From Nonomuraea candida (GTDB taxonomy: Bacteria > Actinomycetota > Actinomycetes > Streptosporangiales > Streptosporangiaceae), in contig NZ_JOAG01000012.1 in assembly GCF_000725485.1 (NCBI RefSeq), positions 62,001-126,000 on the forward strand: a stretch of 64,000 bases of DNA, written 5' to 3'. Below the pieces are notes generated by a model that was not told where the DNA came from, searched no databases, and saw nothing but the letters and a program-made list of their open reading frames with translations. Within the stretch, counting starts at the first letter, position 1, and the number at the start of each line of letters is the position of its first letter. This document shows, piece by piece, positions 46,800-55,969 of the stretch. Both the position numbers and the translations under genes were made by a program.

Positions 46800-48392
46800 G
46801 TGCCGGAAGAGCGGGAGGACATGCGGGCGGGGTCGGTGCCAGGCGAGCCGGACCCCGCGACCGACCGGCGCCACCAGCCACACGCGGGGCCGGCGCCAGG
46901 TGACCCGGAGCCCGCGCGGACCGACCGGCGCCACCGACCACAGGCGGGGTCGGCGCCAGGTGAGCCGGAGCCCGCGCGGAGCGGCCTGCGCCGCCTGCCG
47001 CGGGAATGGGCGCGCCGGCTGCGCGGGCACCGCTGGTTCCTGGCCGTCCTGGCGCTGGGCACGGCCCTGCGCGTCCTGGCCATGCTGGGTTATCGCCCGG
47101 CCCTGTGGTTCCCCGACTCCTACACCTACATCGTCACCGTCTTCAGGCCCCGCCCCGACCTGGTGCGCCCGGCCGGCTACTCGATCTTCCTCAAGCTGCT
47201 GGAGCCCCTGCACTCGTTCCTGGCGGTGGCGGCGGTCCAGCACCTGCTCGGCCTGGCCACCGGCGTGCTGGTCTACCGGGCCGCGCGCCGGGCCCCCAGG
47301 TGGGCGGCGACGCTGGCCGCGGTGCCGGTGCTGCTCGACGCGTACCAGGTGGAGCTGGAGCACCTGCTCGTCTCGGACACGCTGTTCATGTTCCTGGTCG
47401 TCGCGGCCGTGGCGCTGAGCACCACGCGCAGGCCCGCCACGGTGGTGGCGATCGGGCTGCTGCTGGCCGCCGCCACGCTGACCAGGACGGTGGGCCAGCC
47501 GCTCATCGTGGTGCTGGCGGCCTGGTTCGTGCTGCGCCGCCGGATCAGGTGGACGGGGCTGCTGGTGGCCGCCGCGCTGGTGCCGATCGTGGCCTACGCC
47601 GCCTGGTTCCACGCCACCTACCAGCGGGTCGGCCTGGTGGGCGCGAACGGCGTCTTCCTGTACGCGCGTACGATGTCCTTCGCCGACTGCGCCCGGATGG
47701 ACCCGCCGCCCGACCTGAGGGTGCTGTGCGACCCGCGCCCGCCGGACCGCCGCCCGCCCTCGCAGGAGTACATCTGGGCCGAGGACTCCCCGCTGGTGCT
47801 GCTGCCCGGCATCACGTTCTCGAAGGCCAACGACGACCTGGCCGGCAGGTTCGCGATGCTGGCGATCAGGAGGCAGCCGCTCGACTACGCCGCCTCGGTG
47901 CTGGCGGAGCTGGGCAGGACGTTCCGCTGGGACCGGCCGGTCTACCCCGACGCGGAGATCTACGGCTACTACCAGTTCCCGGCGGCCCCGCCGGAACCGC
48001 CTGGCCGCTATCCCGCACAGGTCGGCGCCGAATATGCCAAGCTCTATGAGCAAGGTGCGATCGGCACGGAGATCGTCGAGCCGTACTCCGGATGGCTGCG
48101 GGCCTACCAGAGCATGGTGCGGCTGCCCGGCCTGGCGCTCCTGGGGGTGCTGCTCGTGCCGCCGGTGGCGGCGGCGCTCCGCAGGCGCGGCGGACCGCGC
48201 GCGGCTGCGACCGCGACTCCGGCTGCGGCTCCCGCGTGGCTGGTGCCCTGGTCGACGGCCGTTGTGCTGTTGATCACACCGGCGGCGGCCGCCGAGTTCG
48301 ACTACCGGTACGTGTTGCCGGCCGTGCCCTTGGCCTGCCTGGCGGCGGCTCTGAGCATCAGGCCTGACGTGCGACGACAGTCCGGGAGCTAG
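46800..48392 (+). CDS. Membrane glycosyltransferase-like protein (GT-C type)
   Basis: 530 residues from GTG 46800. The first ~65 residues are a cytoplasmic, charged three-fold repeat of the AGSAPGEPEPARTDRR type, followed by about nine helices and the first-loop acidic motif WFPDSYTYIVTVFRP. The region ARTMSFADCARM and CDPRPPDRRPP is extracytoplasmic. Dolichyl-phosphate-mannose-protein-mannosyltransferase-like by layout; the substrate is unknown. Divergent from the GT at 44661. Confidence 0.72.
   Translation: MPEEREDMRAGSVPGEPDPATDRRHQPHAGPAPGDPEPARTDRRHRPQAGSAPGEPEPARSGLRRLPREWARRLRGHRWFLAVLALGTALRVLAMLGYRPALWFPDSYTYIVTVFRPRPDLVRPAGYSIFLKLLEPLHSFLAVAAVQHLLGLATGVLVYRAARRAPRWAATLAAVPVLLDAYQVELEHLLVSDTLFMFLVVAAVALSTTRRPATVVAIGLLLAAATLTRTVGQPLIVVLAAWFVLRRRIRWTGLLVAAALVPIVAYAAWFHATYQRVGLVGANGVFLYARTMSFADCARMDPPPDLRVLCDPRPPDRRPPSQEYIWAEDSPLVLLPGITFSKANDDLAGRFAMLAIRRQPLDYAASVLAELGRTFRWDRPVYPDAEIYGYYQFPAAPPEPPGRYPAQVGAEYAKLYEQGAIGTEIVEPYSGWLRAYQSMVRLPGLALLGVLLVPPVAAALRRRGGPRAAATATPAAAPAWLVPWSTAVVLLITPAAAAEFDYRYVLPAVPLACLAAALSIRPDVRRQSGS
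46827..46980 (+). repeat. 57-60-bp in-frame repeat in the membrane GT gene
   Basis: GCGGGG(T/C)CGG(T/C)GCCAGG-type units start at 46827, 46884 and 46944, encoding the N-terminal AG-(S/P)-PGEP-P-R-DRRH repeat. Confidence 0.9.
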
Positions 48393-48571
48393 AAAGAGTT
48401 GGCGATGATATTCCACCCATTGTCCGGGTCTGAGTATGCTTTGCCGCGGAAACATCACGCCTGGGTCACGGTCGTTCCCCGCGATCATGGCTCGGGGCAC
48501 GCCGTGCGTGACCTAGTCTCGTGGCGCGGAGCGACCGAGCCGGCGGCACAAGGAGTGAGGCTAGGGGACGT

Positions 48572-50224
48572 ATGACTGACTACAGGAGCGTGCCGGTAGT
48601 CGATTCCACGCAGGACCGCCGCACCGCCGTCACACAGCCCGGCAGCAGGATGGCCCGCAGGGCGGCCGCCGCCGCGCCGCCGCCACCGCCGCCGGAGGAC
48701 CTGCCGCCGCGCGGCCACCGCTCGGGCGGCGGGCAGAACGGCCAGACGAAGATGCGCGTGCTGGCCTGGGTCAGCATCGGCCTCACCACGGTGATGGTCG
48801 GGGGCACGCTGACGGCGTACACCGCCTATCGCGACGCCTTCGGCAACATCAACCAGGAAGACGCCAAGAAGGACATCATCAACCCGCGCCCGCCCGACAC
48901 CGGAGCGCTCAACGTGCTGCTCGTCGGCTCCGACACGCGCGCGGGCGCGGGCAACGCGCGCTACGGCCAGCAGCTCGCCCGCACGGCCGACGCCGGCGGC
49001 AAGCGCACCGACACGATCATCCTCATGCACATCTCCCCCAACAGGGACAAGGCCCGCCTGATCAGCTTCCCGCGCGACTCGATGGTGCAGATCCCCCGCT
49101 GCAAGAACGAGACCACCAAGCAGGAGATGCCCCCCCGCCGCGACATGATCAACTCGGCGTACAACACGGGCGGCATCGCCTGCACGATGTCCACCATCGA
49201 GACGCTCACCGGCATCCGCATCAACCACTTCGTCGAGGTCGACTTCAGCGGCTTCAAGAACATCGTCGACGCGCTGGGCGGCATCGAGATCTGCCTGAAG
49301 TCGGGCGTCAACGACAAGGCCTCCAAGCTGGTGCTGCCGCCCGGCAAGAGCCTGCTGAACGGCGAGAAGGCGCTCGGCTACGTGCGCCTGCGCAAATACG
49401 GCGACGGCAGCGACATCCAGCGCATCAAGCGCCAGCAGATCTTCCTCAGCAAGGTCGTGGCCAAGGCCACCAGCACCGACCTGCTCACCGACGTGGGCCG
49501 GCTCAGGGAGTTCATCTCGGCGGCGGGCCAGTCGGTCACCATGGACCCCGAGCTGGCCAACGACACCGAGCAGCTCATCCAGATCGCGCTGAGCGCCAGG
49601 GAGATGACCGCGGGCGGGGTCAAGTTCACCACCGTGCCGTGGGGGCCCGACCCCGAGGACCCGAACCGGGTGGTCTGGAAGCAGCCCGACGCCAACGAGC
49701 TGTTCACCTCGATCAGGACCGACACCGAGGTCACGGTCACCGCCCAGCCGAGCGCCAGCGCCAGCGCCAGGCCCAAGGTCACGCTCAAGCCCGAGCAGGT
49801 GAAGGTGCAGGTGCTCAACGGCACCAAGACCGTCGGCAAGGCCCGCGAGGTCGCCGACGAGCTGGCCAAGCAGGGCTTCAACGTGGTCGGGGTGGGCAAC
49901 TACGAGGCCACGGGCGGCGCGAGCCTGGCCAAGAGCGAGATCCGCTACGCCAAGTCGATCGACACCGCGCCCGACTACGCCGACGCGCTGGCCGGCTCCG
50001 TGCTGCCCAAGCCGCAGCCCGCGGCGGGCAAGGTGAAGGCCGTCGGCGCGCAGCCGTACACGTCCACGACGGCCGCGGTCACCGCGGGGGCCGGGACGAA
50101 GGGCACGCCGATCGTCCAGCTCGTCGTCGGCGAGGACTTCGACTCGGTCAAGGTGACCAAGCTGCCCGACAGCGTCAACAAGGACACGATCACCGCCTCC
50201 GAGCAGAAGAACGTGTGCACCTGA
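48572..50224 (+). CDS. LytR-CpsA-Psr (LCP) cell-wall ligase with LytR_C domain
   Basis: 550 residues from ATG 48572, AGGGGA 3 nt upstream. A disordered Pro/Ala-rich start (with AAAAAPPPPPPPE) is followed by one helix (about 62-82), the LCP domain (about 112-300: NVLLVGSDTRAGAG, KRTDTIILMHI, LISFPRDSMVQIP, GDGSDIQRIKRQQIFL) and a LytR_C domain (about 405-470, VKVQVLNGTKTVGKAREVAD). It attaches wall glycopolymers from lipid carriers to peptidoglycan. In mycobacteria the corresponding position near wbbL/rmlD is held by Rv3267 (CpsA-like). Confidence 0.95.
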   Translation: MTDYRSVPVVDSTQDRRTAVTQPGSRMARRAAAAAPPPPPPEDLPPRGHRSGGGQNGQTKMRVLAWVSIGLTTVMVGGTLTAYTAYRDAFGNINQEDAKKDIINPRPPDTGALNVLLVGSDTRAGAGNARYGQQLARTADAGGKRTDTIILMHISPNRDKARLISFPRDSMVQIPRCKNETTKQEMPPRRDMINSAYNTGGIACTMSTIETLTGIRINHFVEVDFSGFKNIVDALGGIEICLKSGVNDKASKLVLPPGKSLLNGEKALGYVRLRKYGDGSDIQRIKRQQIFLSKVVAKATSTDLLTDVGRLREFISAAGQSVTMDPELANDTEQLIQIALSAREMTAGGVKFTTVPWGPDPEDPNRVVWKQPDANELFTSIRTDTEVTVTAQPSASASARPKVTLKPEQVKVQVLNGTKTVGKAREVADELAKQGFNVVGVGNYEATGGASLAKSEIRYAKSIDTAPDYADALAGSVLPKPQPAAGKVKAVGAQPYTSTTAAVTAGAGTKGTPIVQLVVGEDFDSVKVTKLPDSVNKDTITASEQKNVCT

Positions 50225-50398
50225 GGCTCCAAGTTCCCTGTGTAACCGGGCATTCTGCGTCACTCCGAGCGACAGGACCCGCGCGGGCGGATAGTCTGTT
50301 GCGGGTCGGCGACGAAGCGCGACACGGGGCCCCGGGAGGTTTCGGATGCGTGATGCCGTCTCCTTCCCCGGCCCCGAGCGAAGCTGAGCGACTCCCCA

Positions 50399-51682
50399 GT
50401 GTCTGACACCAGATTCTCCCCAAAGGCCACGCCCCCGCGCAGCCCGGAGGAGCAAGGACCCGCCAACACGGGAGCGCGGTGGCCGCTGCCGGAGGAGGCG
50501 TTCTGGAGTGAGTCGACAGATCCCCACGGTGTCGCCCCCGGCGTCTCCCAGGGTGTCGCCCCTGGTGTTGTCCCCGGCGTCGCCCCCGGCGAGCTCACCG
50601 CGCCGCAGGCGGCGGTGACCGCGGCCCCGGCGTCCGGCGAGCGGGGTCAGGAGCAGCCGGAGCCGCAGCGGCAGGCCGAGCCCGCCAAGCGCAAGCGCGA
50701 CCCGTTCCTCGACAACGTCAAGTTCATCCTGATCGCGCTGGTGCCGATCGGGCACTCCCTGGTGCCCACCCTGGCCGCCGACTCCGCGCGGGCGGCCTAC
50801 ATCTTCATCTACGTCTTCCACATGCCGCTGTTCGTGGTGATCAGCGGCTACCTGTCCAGGAATTTCTGGAACTCCAACGCCAAGACCAACAAGCTGGTCG
50901 ACACGTTCCTGGTGCCGTACGTGATCGTCGAGGTCGGCTACGCCGCGCTCCGCTTCGCCCTCGGGCAGAAGTGGAGCCTGACGATCATCGACCCGGCCTG
51001 GCTCAACTGGTACCTGCTGGCGCTGCTGTTCTGGCGGTTGTCCACCCCGGTGTGGAAGCGGATGAAATATCCCGTCCCGGTGGCGATCGCGATCTACCTG
51101 TTCGCCGGGTTCTCGCAGATCTCGGGCGACTTCAGCATGGACCGGTTCTTCGGCCTGCTGCCCTTCTTCGTGATCGGCCTGGTGCTGCAGCCCGAGCACT
51201 TCGAGCTGCTCAACCGGCGCTGGATCAAGGTCGTCTCGGTCTTCATCATCCTCGGCGCGGCGGCGGTGGCCATCTTCATCGCGCCCATGGCCAAGCTCGG
51301 CCCGTTCTACTACAAGAACAGCTACCAGGACCTCGACCTGTCCTGGTACATGGGTCTCGGCCTGCGCGTCGGGCTGCTCGTGTGCGCGCTGGCCATGTGC
51401 TTCGCCGTGCTGGCGCTGGTGCCCAGGAAGGAGACCTGGTACACCGACCTCGGCACCCGCACGCTCTACTGCTACCTGCTGCACGGCATCCCGGTGCTGA
51501 TCGCCAAGGAGATGGGCTGGTTGTCGTTCCCGTGGCTCTACGGGCCGCTGGGCGTGCTGGCCATCAGCGCGAGCTGCTTCGCGCTGGCCATCATCCTGTG
51601 CCTGCCGGAGACCCGCACGGTCTTCAAGTGGGTGCTGGAGCCGCGCCTGACCTGGCTCTATCGCCGCCCCTCCCGAAGTTAA
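50399..51682 (+). CDS. Acyltransferase 3 family membrane O-acyltransferase
   Basis: 427 residues from GTG 50399. A cytoplasmic N-terminus (about 1-100) with a GVAPG(V)-type repeat, then the acyltransferase 3 domain: FLDNVKFILIALVPIGHSLV with the conserved His, IFIYVFHMPLFVVISGYLS, and about ten helices in all. It would acylate a cell-surface glycan or lipid using acyl donors from the cytoplasm. No Shine-Dalgarno. It follows the LCP ligase by 174 bp. Confidence 0.88.
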   Translation: MSDTRFSPKATPPRSPEEQGPANTGARWPLPEEAFWSESTDPHGVAPGVSQGVAPGVVPGVAPGELTAPQAAVTAAPASGERGQEQPEPQRQAEPAKRKRDPFLDNVKFILIALVPIGHSLVPTLAADSARAAYIFIYVFHMPLFVVISGYLSRNFWNSNAKTNKLVDTFLVPYVIVEVGYAALRFALGQKWSLTIIDPAWLNWYLLALLFWRLSTPVWKRMKYPVPVAIAIYLFAGFSQISGDFSMDRFFGLLPFFVIGLVLQPEHFELLNRRWIKVVSVFIILGAAAVAIFIAPMAKLGPFYYKNSYQDLDLSWYMGLGLRVGLLVCALAMCFAVLALVPRKETWYTDLGTRTLYCYLLHGIPVLIAKEMGWLSFPWLYGPLGVLAISASCFALAIILCLPETRTVFKWVLEPRLTWLYRRPSRS

Positions 51683-51738
51683 GCAGCCGTTCCACCCGCA
51701 TTAACGCCTTTGACCTGGTTAGCGCGGAGCATCGACAC

Positions 51739-52701
51739 ATGCGCGCATGTGTCGCCACGACCGTCCATCATCCCGAGGACGCCCGGATCATGCACCGGCA
51801 GATCCGGGCGCTGCTCGACGCGGGCCACGAGGTGACCTACGTCGCGCCGTTCACCTTCTACAACGTGACCCCCGCCATGGGGCTGACCGCGATCGACGTG
51901 CCCCGCCAGGCCTCCTACGGCCGGGCGCGCGGCGCGCTCAGACGCGGCCTGCGGGGCGCGGACCTGCTGATCGTGCACGACCAGCGGCTGCTGCGCGCCC
52001 TGCCCTACCGCCGCCCTCCGGTCGTCTGGGACGTCCGCGAGCAGGTGCCGCCCAAGCGCCTGGCCCGCGCCGGAAGGCGCCACCAGGTGATCACGCCCGC
52101 CGTGGTCCCCGAAGCGACCCTGGTGTCGGCCGACCCGCCCCCTCCCGGCGACACCAGGGTCGTGCACATCGGCCGCCTGTCGGCCGAGCGCGGCGTCACG
52201 GAGCTGATCGGGCTGGCCGAGCGCCTCGTCCCGCACGGCATCAGGCTGGACCTGATCGGCGCCGCGGCCGGCGACGTGCGGCCCCTGCTGCGCGACGCCC
52301 AGCGGGTGGGCCTGCTCGACTGGTTCGGGTACGTGCCCAACCGGCACGCGCTGCGCATGGCCGAGGGCGCGCTGGCCGGGCTGTCGCTGGCCGACGACAC
52401 GGTCCGGGAGCTGCCCACCAAGATCATGGACTACATGGGCCGGGGCCTGCCGGTGATCACGACCCCGCAGGGCGCCTCGCTGGTCGAGGAGGCCGGCTGC
52501 GGGCTCGTGGTGCCGCTGGACGTGGACGCCGTGCTCAACGCCGTCCTGGACCTGAAGGAGAACCCGGCGCGGCGGGCCAGGCTGGGCGCGCTGGGGCACG
52601 CCCAGGCGCGGCTGCGCCACCACTGGCCGGACCACGCCGCGGCCTTCGTCCGCCGCGCCGAGTCCTGGGCTGGCGTGACCACCCACGCGCTGGCCGTCTA
52701 A
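51739..52701 (+). CDS. GT4-family glycosyltransferase
   Basis: 320 residues from ATG 51739, GGAG 9 nt upstream. GT-B: N-terminal domain VATTVHHPEDARIMHRQIRA, donor domain VVHIGRLSAERGVTELIGLA, YVPNRHALRMAEGALAGLSL and MDYMGRGLPVITTPQGASLV. Shorter than usual GT4 enzymes. Substrate unknown. Its stop shares bases with the convergent gene at 52698 (CTAA). Confidence 0.82.
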   Translation: MRACVATTVHHPEDARIMHRQIRALLDAGHEVTYVAPFTFYNVTPAMGLTAIDVPRQASYGRARGALRRGLRGADLLIVHDQRLLRALPYRRPPVVWDVREQVPPKRLARAGRRHQVITPAVVPEATLVSADPPPPGDTRVVHIGRLSAERGVTELIGLAERLVPHGIRLDLIGAAAGDVRPLLRDAQRVGLLDWFGYVPNRHALRMAEGALAGLSLADDTVRELPTKIMDYMGRGLPVITTPQGASLVEEAGCGLVVPLDVDAVLNAVLDLKENPARRARLGALGHAQARLRHHWPDHAAAFVRRAESWAGVTTHALAV

Positions 52702-53624
52702 GGCCGGTCCAGGTCGAAGGTGACGTCGGCCAGGCGGATCGTGCGCACGCGCGGGTCCTCGATCAGCTTCCGCAGCTCGGCGACCGAGGAGAGCTGGTCC
52801 ACGTAACCATAGGCCAGACCGTCGCCGGCCGCCTTGCGCAGCCGGGCCAGGGAGAGGTCGAAGCTGCGCAGGTTCGCGTCGTCGTGCTCGCGCAGCAGCC
52901 CGACCCAGGCGCGGAAGTCGGCCAGTTGCTCGCCGCACGCCCGTTCCCCGAACGTGTCCTCCTCGCCCTCCGCGAGAGGCGGGCTCCAGAAGGTGTCACC
53001 CCAGACGATGGGCAGCGACCCCGTCCTGCGCTCGTAGACCACCTTGTCGGGACATGTCCTCGCCTCCTTCAGGAAGCCGATGAGGCCGGCTTCGTCGAGC
53101 GGCGCGGCGAACTCGACCGCCGCCAGGGTGTTGAGCCGCTCCGGGAGCCGGCCCAGCACCTTGCGGACCTGCTCCTTGGGGGCGAGGCTGCCGCCCATGC
53201 CGAACAGGGCGAGGGAGAGCCGCGTGTTGGCGGTGTGTCCCAGGGGCAGGTGGCCCGACACCCGGCCGAAGAAGTCCTGGGTGATCCGGTAGGTGTCACC
53301 CCCGCCCGGCCAGAACCCGCCGATGGCGCGCGTCGGGCTCGCGCCGACCTCGAACGACATCGACACCGGCGTGGTCTCGCAGCACGCGCCGACGGTCACC
53401 TGGTAGGCCGGGTTGTACAGCTTGAAGGCGGTGCCGAGCACGTCCATCATGCGCCTCTCCCGGTCGCCGCGCTGCTGGACGAGCGCCGAGCCGTGCGTGG
53501 CGACCAGCGCGAGGGCCAGCAGGACGGTCAGGACGCTGCTGGTCGTCCTGGCCAGCCCGCGCCGCACGGACCGCCGGGTCCGCTTGGGATCGAAATCCGG
53601 CATTTCCGGAAAGTCATCAGTCAT
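52698..53624 (-). CDS. Membrane-anchored partner of the ECF sigma factor (unknown family)
   Basis: 308 residues from ATG 53624, which lies inside the end of the sigma gene with GGAG 6 nt upstream (8-nt overlap). A short acidic then basic cytoplasmic N-terminus (MTDDFPEMPDFDPKRTRRSV), one helix (about 29-50, TTSSVLTVLLALALVATHGS) and a ~255-residue extracytoplasmic domain with several Cys and aromatic residues. By position and topology it could be an anti-sigma factor or sigma-controlled sensor, but it has no zinc-binding ASD motif (HxxxCxxC). I do not recognise the family. Confidence 0.65.
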   Translation of the reverse strand: MTDDFPEMPDFDPKRTRRSVRRGLARTTSSVLTVLLALALVATHGSALVQQRGDRERRMMDVLGTAFKLYNPAYQVTVGACCETTPVSMSFEVGASPTRAIGGFWPGGGDTYRITQDFFGRVSGHLPLGHTANTRLSLALFGMGGSLAPKEQVRKVLGRLPERLNTLAAVEFAAPLDEAGLIGFLKEARTCPDKVVYERRTGSLPIVWGDTFWSPPLAEGEEDTFGERACGEQLADFRAWVGLLREHDDANLRSFDLSLARLRKAAGDGLAYGYVDQLSSVAELRKLIEDPRVRTIRLADVTFDLDRP

Positions 53625-54039
53625 GGGAAGCTCCATAGACGTCGGCGAAGGCGTTCCTGGCCCGCCAGAGGGCCGTTTTCATCGAGCTGTGCGTCCTGCC
53701 GGTCATCGCGGCCACCTCCACCAGCGAGAATCCCTCGAAATAGACCAGCTTGAGCAGCCTGCGCTGCTGCTCGGGCAGCCGTTCCAGGGCGTCACGCACG
53801 TCCGTGGCGGCCACGTGGAGGGCCGGCACGCCGAGCTCGTCGGCGTCGGGCAGGTCCAGCTCGCGGCGGACGCGCCGGAGGTGGTCGATGAGGACGTTGC
53901 GCGCGATGGTGAGCAGCCAGGCGGCCGGGTTCTCGCCCCGCCAGCCCAGCAGGGCCCTGGTCGCCTTGACGAACGTCTCCTGGGCCAGGTCCTCGGCGAG
54001 ATGCGGGTCTCGGGTCCTGCGCAGGAGGAACCCGCACAC
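53617..54039 (-). CDS. ECF-type sigma factor (start unclear)
   Basis: 140 residues from GTG 54039. Region 2: RRTRDPHLAEDLAQETFVKA. Region 4: LEALPEQQRRLLKLVYF-like ALERLPEQQRRLLKLVYFEG and GRTHSSMKTALWRARNAF. The conserved EELYREHWPLV lies in frame upstream of the GTG, but that frame has no ATG/GTG/TTG before a TGA. A run of six G (54079-54084) sits between it and GTG 54104; one more G would join the frames and give MTIERIRGGVIIEELYREHW. Downstream partner at 52698 is coupled. See the finding. Confidence 0.75.
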   Translation of the reverse strand: MCGFLLRRTRDPHLAEDLAQETFVKATRALLGWRGENPAAWLLTIARNVLIDHLRRVRRELDLPDADELGVPALHVAATDVRDALERLPEQQRRLLKLVYFEGFSLVEVAAMTGRTHSSMKTALWRARNAFADVYGASHD

Positions 54040-54168
54040 GAGCGGCCAGTGCTCGCGATAAAGCTCCTCGATGATGACGCCCCCCGAATCCTTTCGATTG
54101 TCACGTCACACATAGACGCAACCGGGTCGGGAATGGTCACACGGCCTGCCTGTTGATGTACTGGGGGC

Positions 54169-54882
54169 ATGGCATCACATCTGATCCAGGGCCGGACGGT
54201 GGACATGCCTGTGCGGGTGCGGGACGCCGAGGTGTGCAGCGCCGCCTACCCGGTCCGGGCCGACGCCGCCAGGGCGGTGATCGCCTACTCCGGCCTCGAC
54301 GTGGCCGAGGTCCTGCCCGGCAAGGCCGTCTGCGTGCTGCTGTTCGTGGACTATCGCGACAGCGACCTCGACACCTATCACGAGTTCGGCATGGCCTTCC
54401 TGGTGCGCCCGCCCGGCTCGTCCGGCCCTCCGAGGCCGGCGGAGCTGCGGCGGGCCGGGGTTTTCGTGCACTGGCTGCCGGTGGACCAGGCGTTCACGCT
54501 GGAGGCCGGGCGCGCCCTGTGGGGGTTCCCGAAGGAGCTGGCCGACATCGAGTTGCGGCTGTCGTCGCCGTACAAGAGGTGCATCCTGCGCAAGGACGGC
54601 CGGCTGGTGCTCGACCTGCTGGTCAAACCGGGCCTGCCCATGCCGGGGGCGACCGCGATGGCGCCGCTCGACGCCTACACGCACCGCGACGGGGTGACGC
54701 GGCGCATCCCCTGGTCCGTACGCGCCCGCGGCGCGCGGATCCGCCCCAGCGGCGCGCTGATCAGGCTGGGCAACCATCCCATCGCCAAGGAGCTGAGCGA
54801 GCTGGGGCTGCCCAAGCGGGCGCTGTTCAGCACCACGATCTCGCACGCCGAGATGAGCTTCGGCGCCGCCCGCGAGGTCTGA
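54169..54882 (+). CDS. Acetoacetate decarboxylase-family protein
   Basis: 237 residues from ATG 54169; GGGGG just upstream. The ADC fold is visible: PVRVRDAEVCSAAYPVRAD, the active-site region GRALWGFPKELADIEL with the Schiff-base Lys in GFPKEL (about 126), and a C-terminal ISHAEMSFGAAREV. In this family the lysine can serve decarboxylation or aldol-type chemistry; the substrate here is unknown. Full length for single-domain members. Convergent with the GT2 gene at 54901 with only 18 bp between. Confidence 0.85.
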   Translation: MASHLIQGRTVDMPVRVRDAEVCSAAYPVRADAARAVIAYSGLDVAEVLPGKAVCVLLFVDYRDSDLDTYHEFGMAFLVRPPGSSGPPRPAELRRAGVFVHWLPVDQAFTLEAGRALWGFPKELADIELRLSSPYKRCILRKDGRLVLDLLVKPGLPMPGATAMAPLDAYTHRDGVTRRIPWSVRARGARIRPSGALIRLGNHPIAKELSELGLPKRALFSTTISHAEMSFGAAREV

Positions 54883-54900
54883 GTCGCACGTGGGGGCCGC

Positions 54901-55815
54901 TCAGACGATGGGCGGGCGGCCCAGCTTGAACATGCGCCAGGCCGTGCTCCAGGCCATGGGACGGCGCTCGCCCGCCGGCGTGCGCAGCCCCTCGAAGAAG
55001 CCGGCGAACCACGCCTTGAGCGAGCGCGAGGAGCCGCGCTCGCGGATCACGGTGAGCACGACCCAGTTGGTCAGGTAGAAGAACGCCAGCGGCCACGGCA
55101 GGTTGCGGCGCGCCAGCCAGACCCGGTTGCGCGCGTTGAGCCGGTGGAACTCGGCGTGCCTGGTCGGCGGCACCTGCGGGTGGTACATCACCGTCTCGGC
55201 GTCGTATTCGATGCGGTAGCCCTCGCCCAGCAGCCGCCAGGCCAGGTCGGTCTCCTCGTGCGCGTAGAAGAACCGCTCGGGCAGGCCGCCCACCTGGAGG
55301 AAGGCCGAGCGCCTGATCGCCGAGGCGCCGCCCAGGAACGTGGTGACCGGGGAGGAGCGCTGGGGGTCGCCCGCGCGCAGGCGCGGGACGTGGCGGCGCT
55401 GGCCGCTGCCGCCGTCAGGGTCCATGATCCGGAAGGAGATCACGGCCAGGTCGGGCTCGGTGGCGAAGCGCTCGCGTACGTGCGCGACGACCTTCTGGTT
55501 GGCATACCAGCCGTCGTCGTCGAGGAAGAGCACGACGTCGCCCGAGCACTCCTCCACCCCCCGGTTACGGCCGGCGGGGATGCCCGTGTTCTGGTCGAGC
55601 CGGATCGATTTCACGACCGCGGCCGATCCCTCGGGTGGCGTCGCCGACACCTCGGGCACGTCGGCACCGTTGCCTACGATCACCACCTCGACGTCGCCGT
55701 CGACCTGGTTGAGCGCGGACTCGACCGCCCGGTTCAGCTCCGCGACCCGGTTGCCCATGGTGAGGATGACGCACGAGATCTTCAACGAATCACTGTCCTG
55801 ACGCGTTGAGAGCAC
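54901..55815 (-). CDS. GT2 rhamnosyl/galactofuranosyl-type glycosyltransferase
   Basis: 304 residues from GTG 55815; an in-frame TTG at 55785 would give MKISCVILTMGNR, the more usual start. GT2 core: ISCVILTMGNRVAELNRAVE, LDQNTGIPAGRNRGVEECSG, the DDD of VVLFLDDDGWYANQKV, and the acceptor loop FFYAHEETDLAWRLLGEGY. Cytoplasmic. It closes the minus-strand run of the CDP-alcohol cluster, ~155 bp after the phosphotransferase gene, and likely adds a sugar to its product. Confidence 0.85.
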   Translation of the reverse strand: MLSTRQDSDSLKISCVILTMGNRVAELNRAVESALNQVDGDVEVVIVGNGADVPEVSATPPEGSAAVVKSIRLDQNTGIPAGRNRGVEECSGDVVLFLDDDGWYANQKVVAHVRERFATEPDLAVISFRIMDPDGGSGQRRHVPRLRAGDPQRSSPVTTFLGGASAIRRSAFLQVGGLPERFFYAHEETDLAWRLLGEGYRIEYDAETVMYHPQVPPTRHAEFHRLNARNRVWLARRNLPWPLAFFYLTNWVVLTVIRERGSSRSLKAWFAGFFEGLRTPAGERRPMAWSTAWRMFKLGRPPIV

Positions 55816-55969
55816 GAGCGGAGCATTCTTTCATGATCACCGAGTCTGCTGGTCTGCGTGGTCTGGAAATGGTGAAGCTAAGCGTATCGGAACCGGCAAT
55901 GAACCCCCACCGAACGGCGGACGTCCGATCAATACGACGGACGGGAGACGCCTCCGGTTCCGGCCTGGA

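Noticed and set aside
44661..48500. A 1279-residue minus-strand frame
   Set aside because: Real coding starts at ATG 46676; upstream of it the frame is antisense to the plus-strand membrane GT gene.
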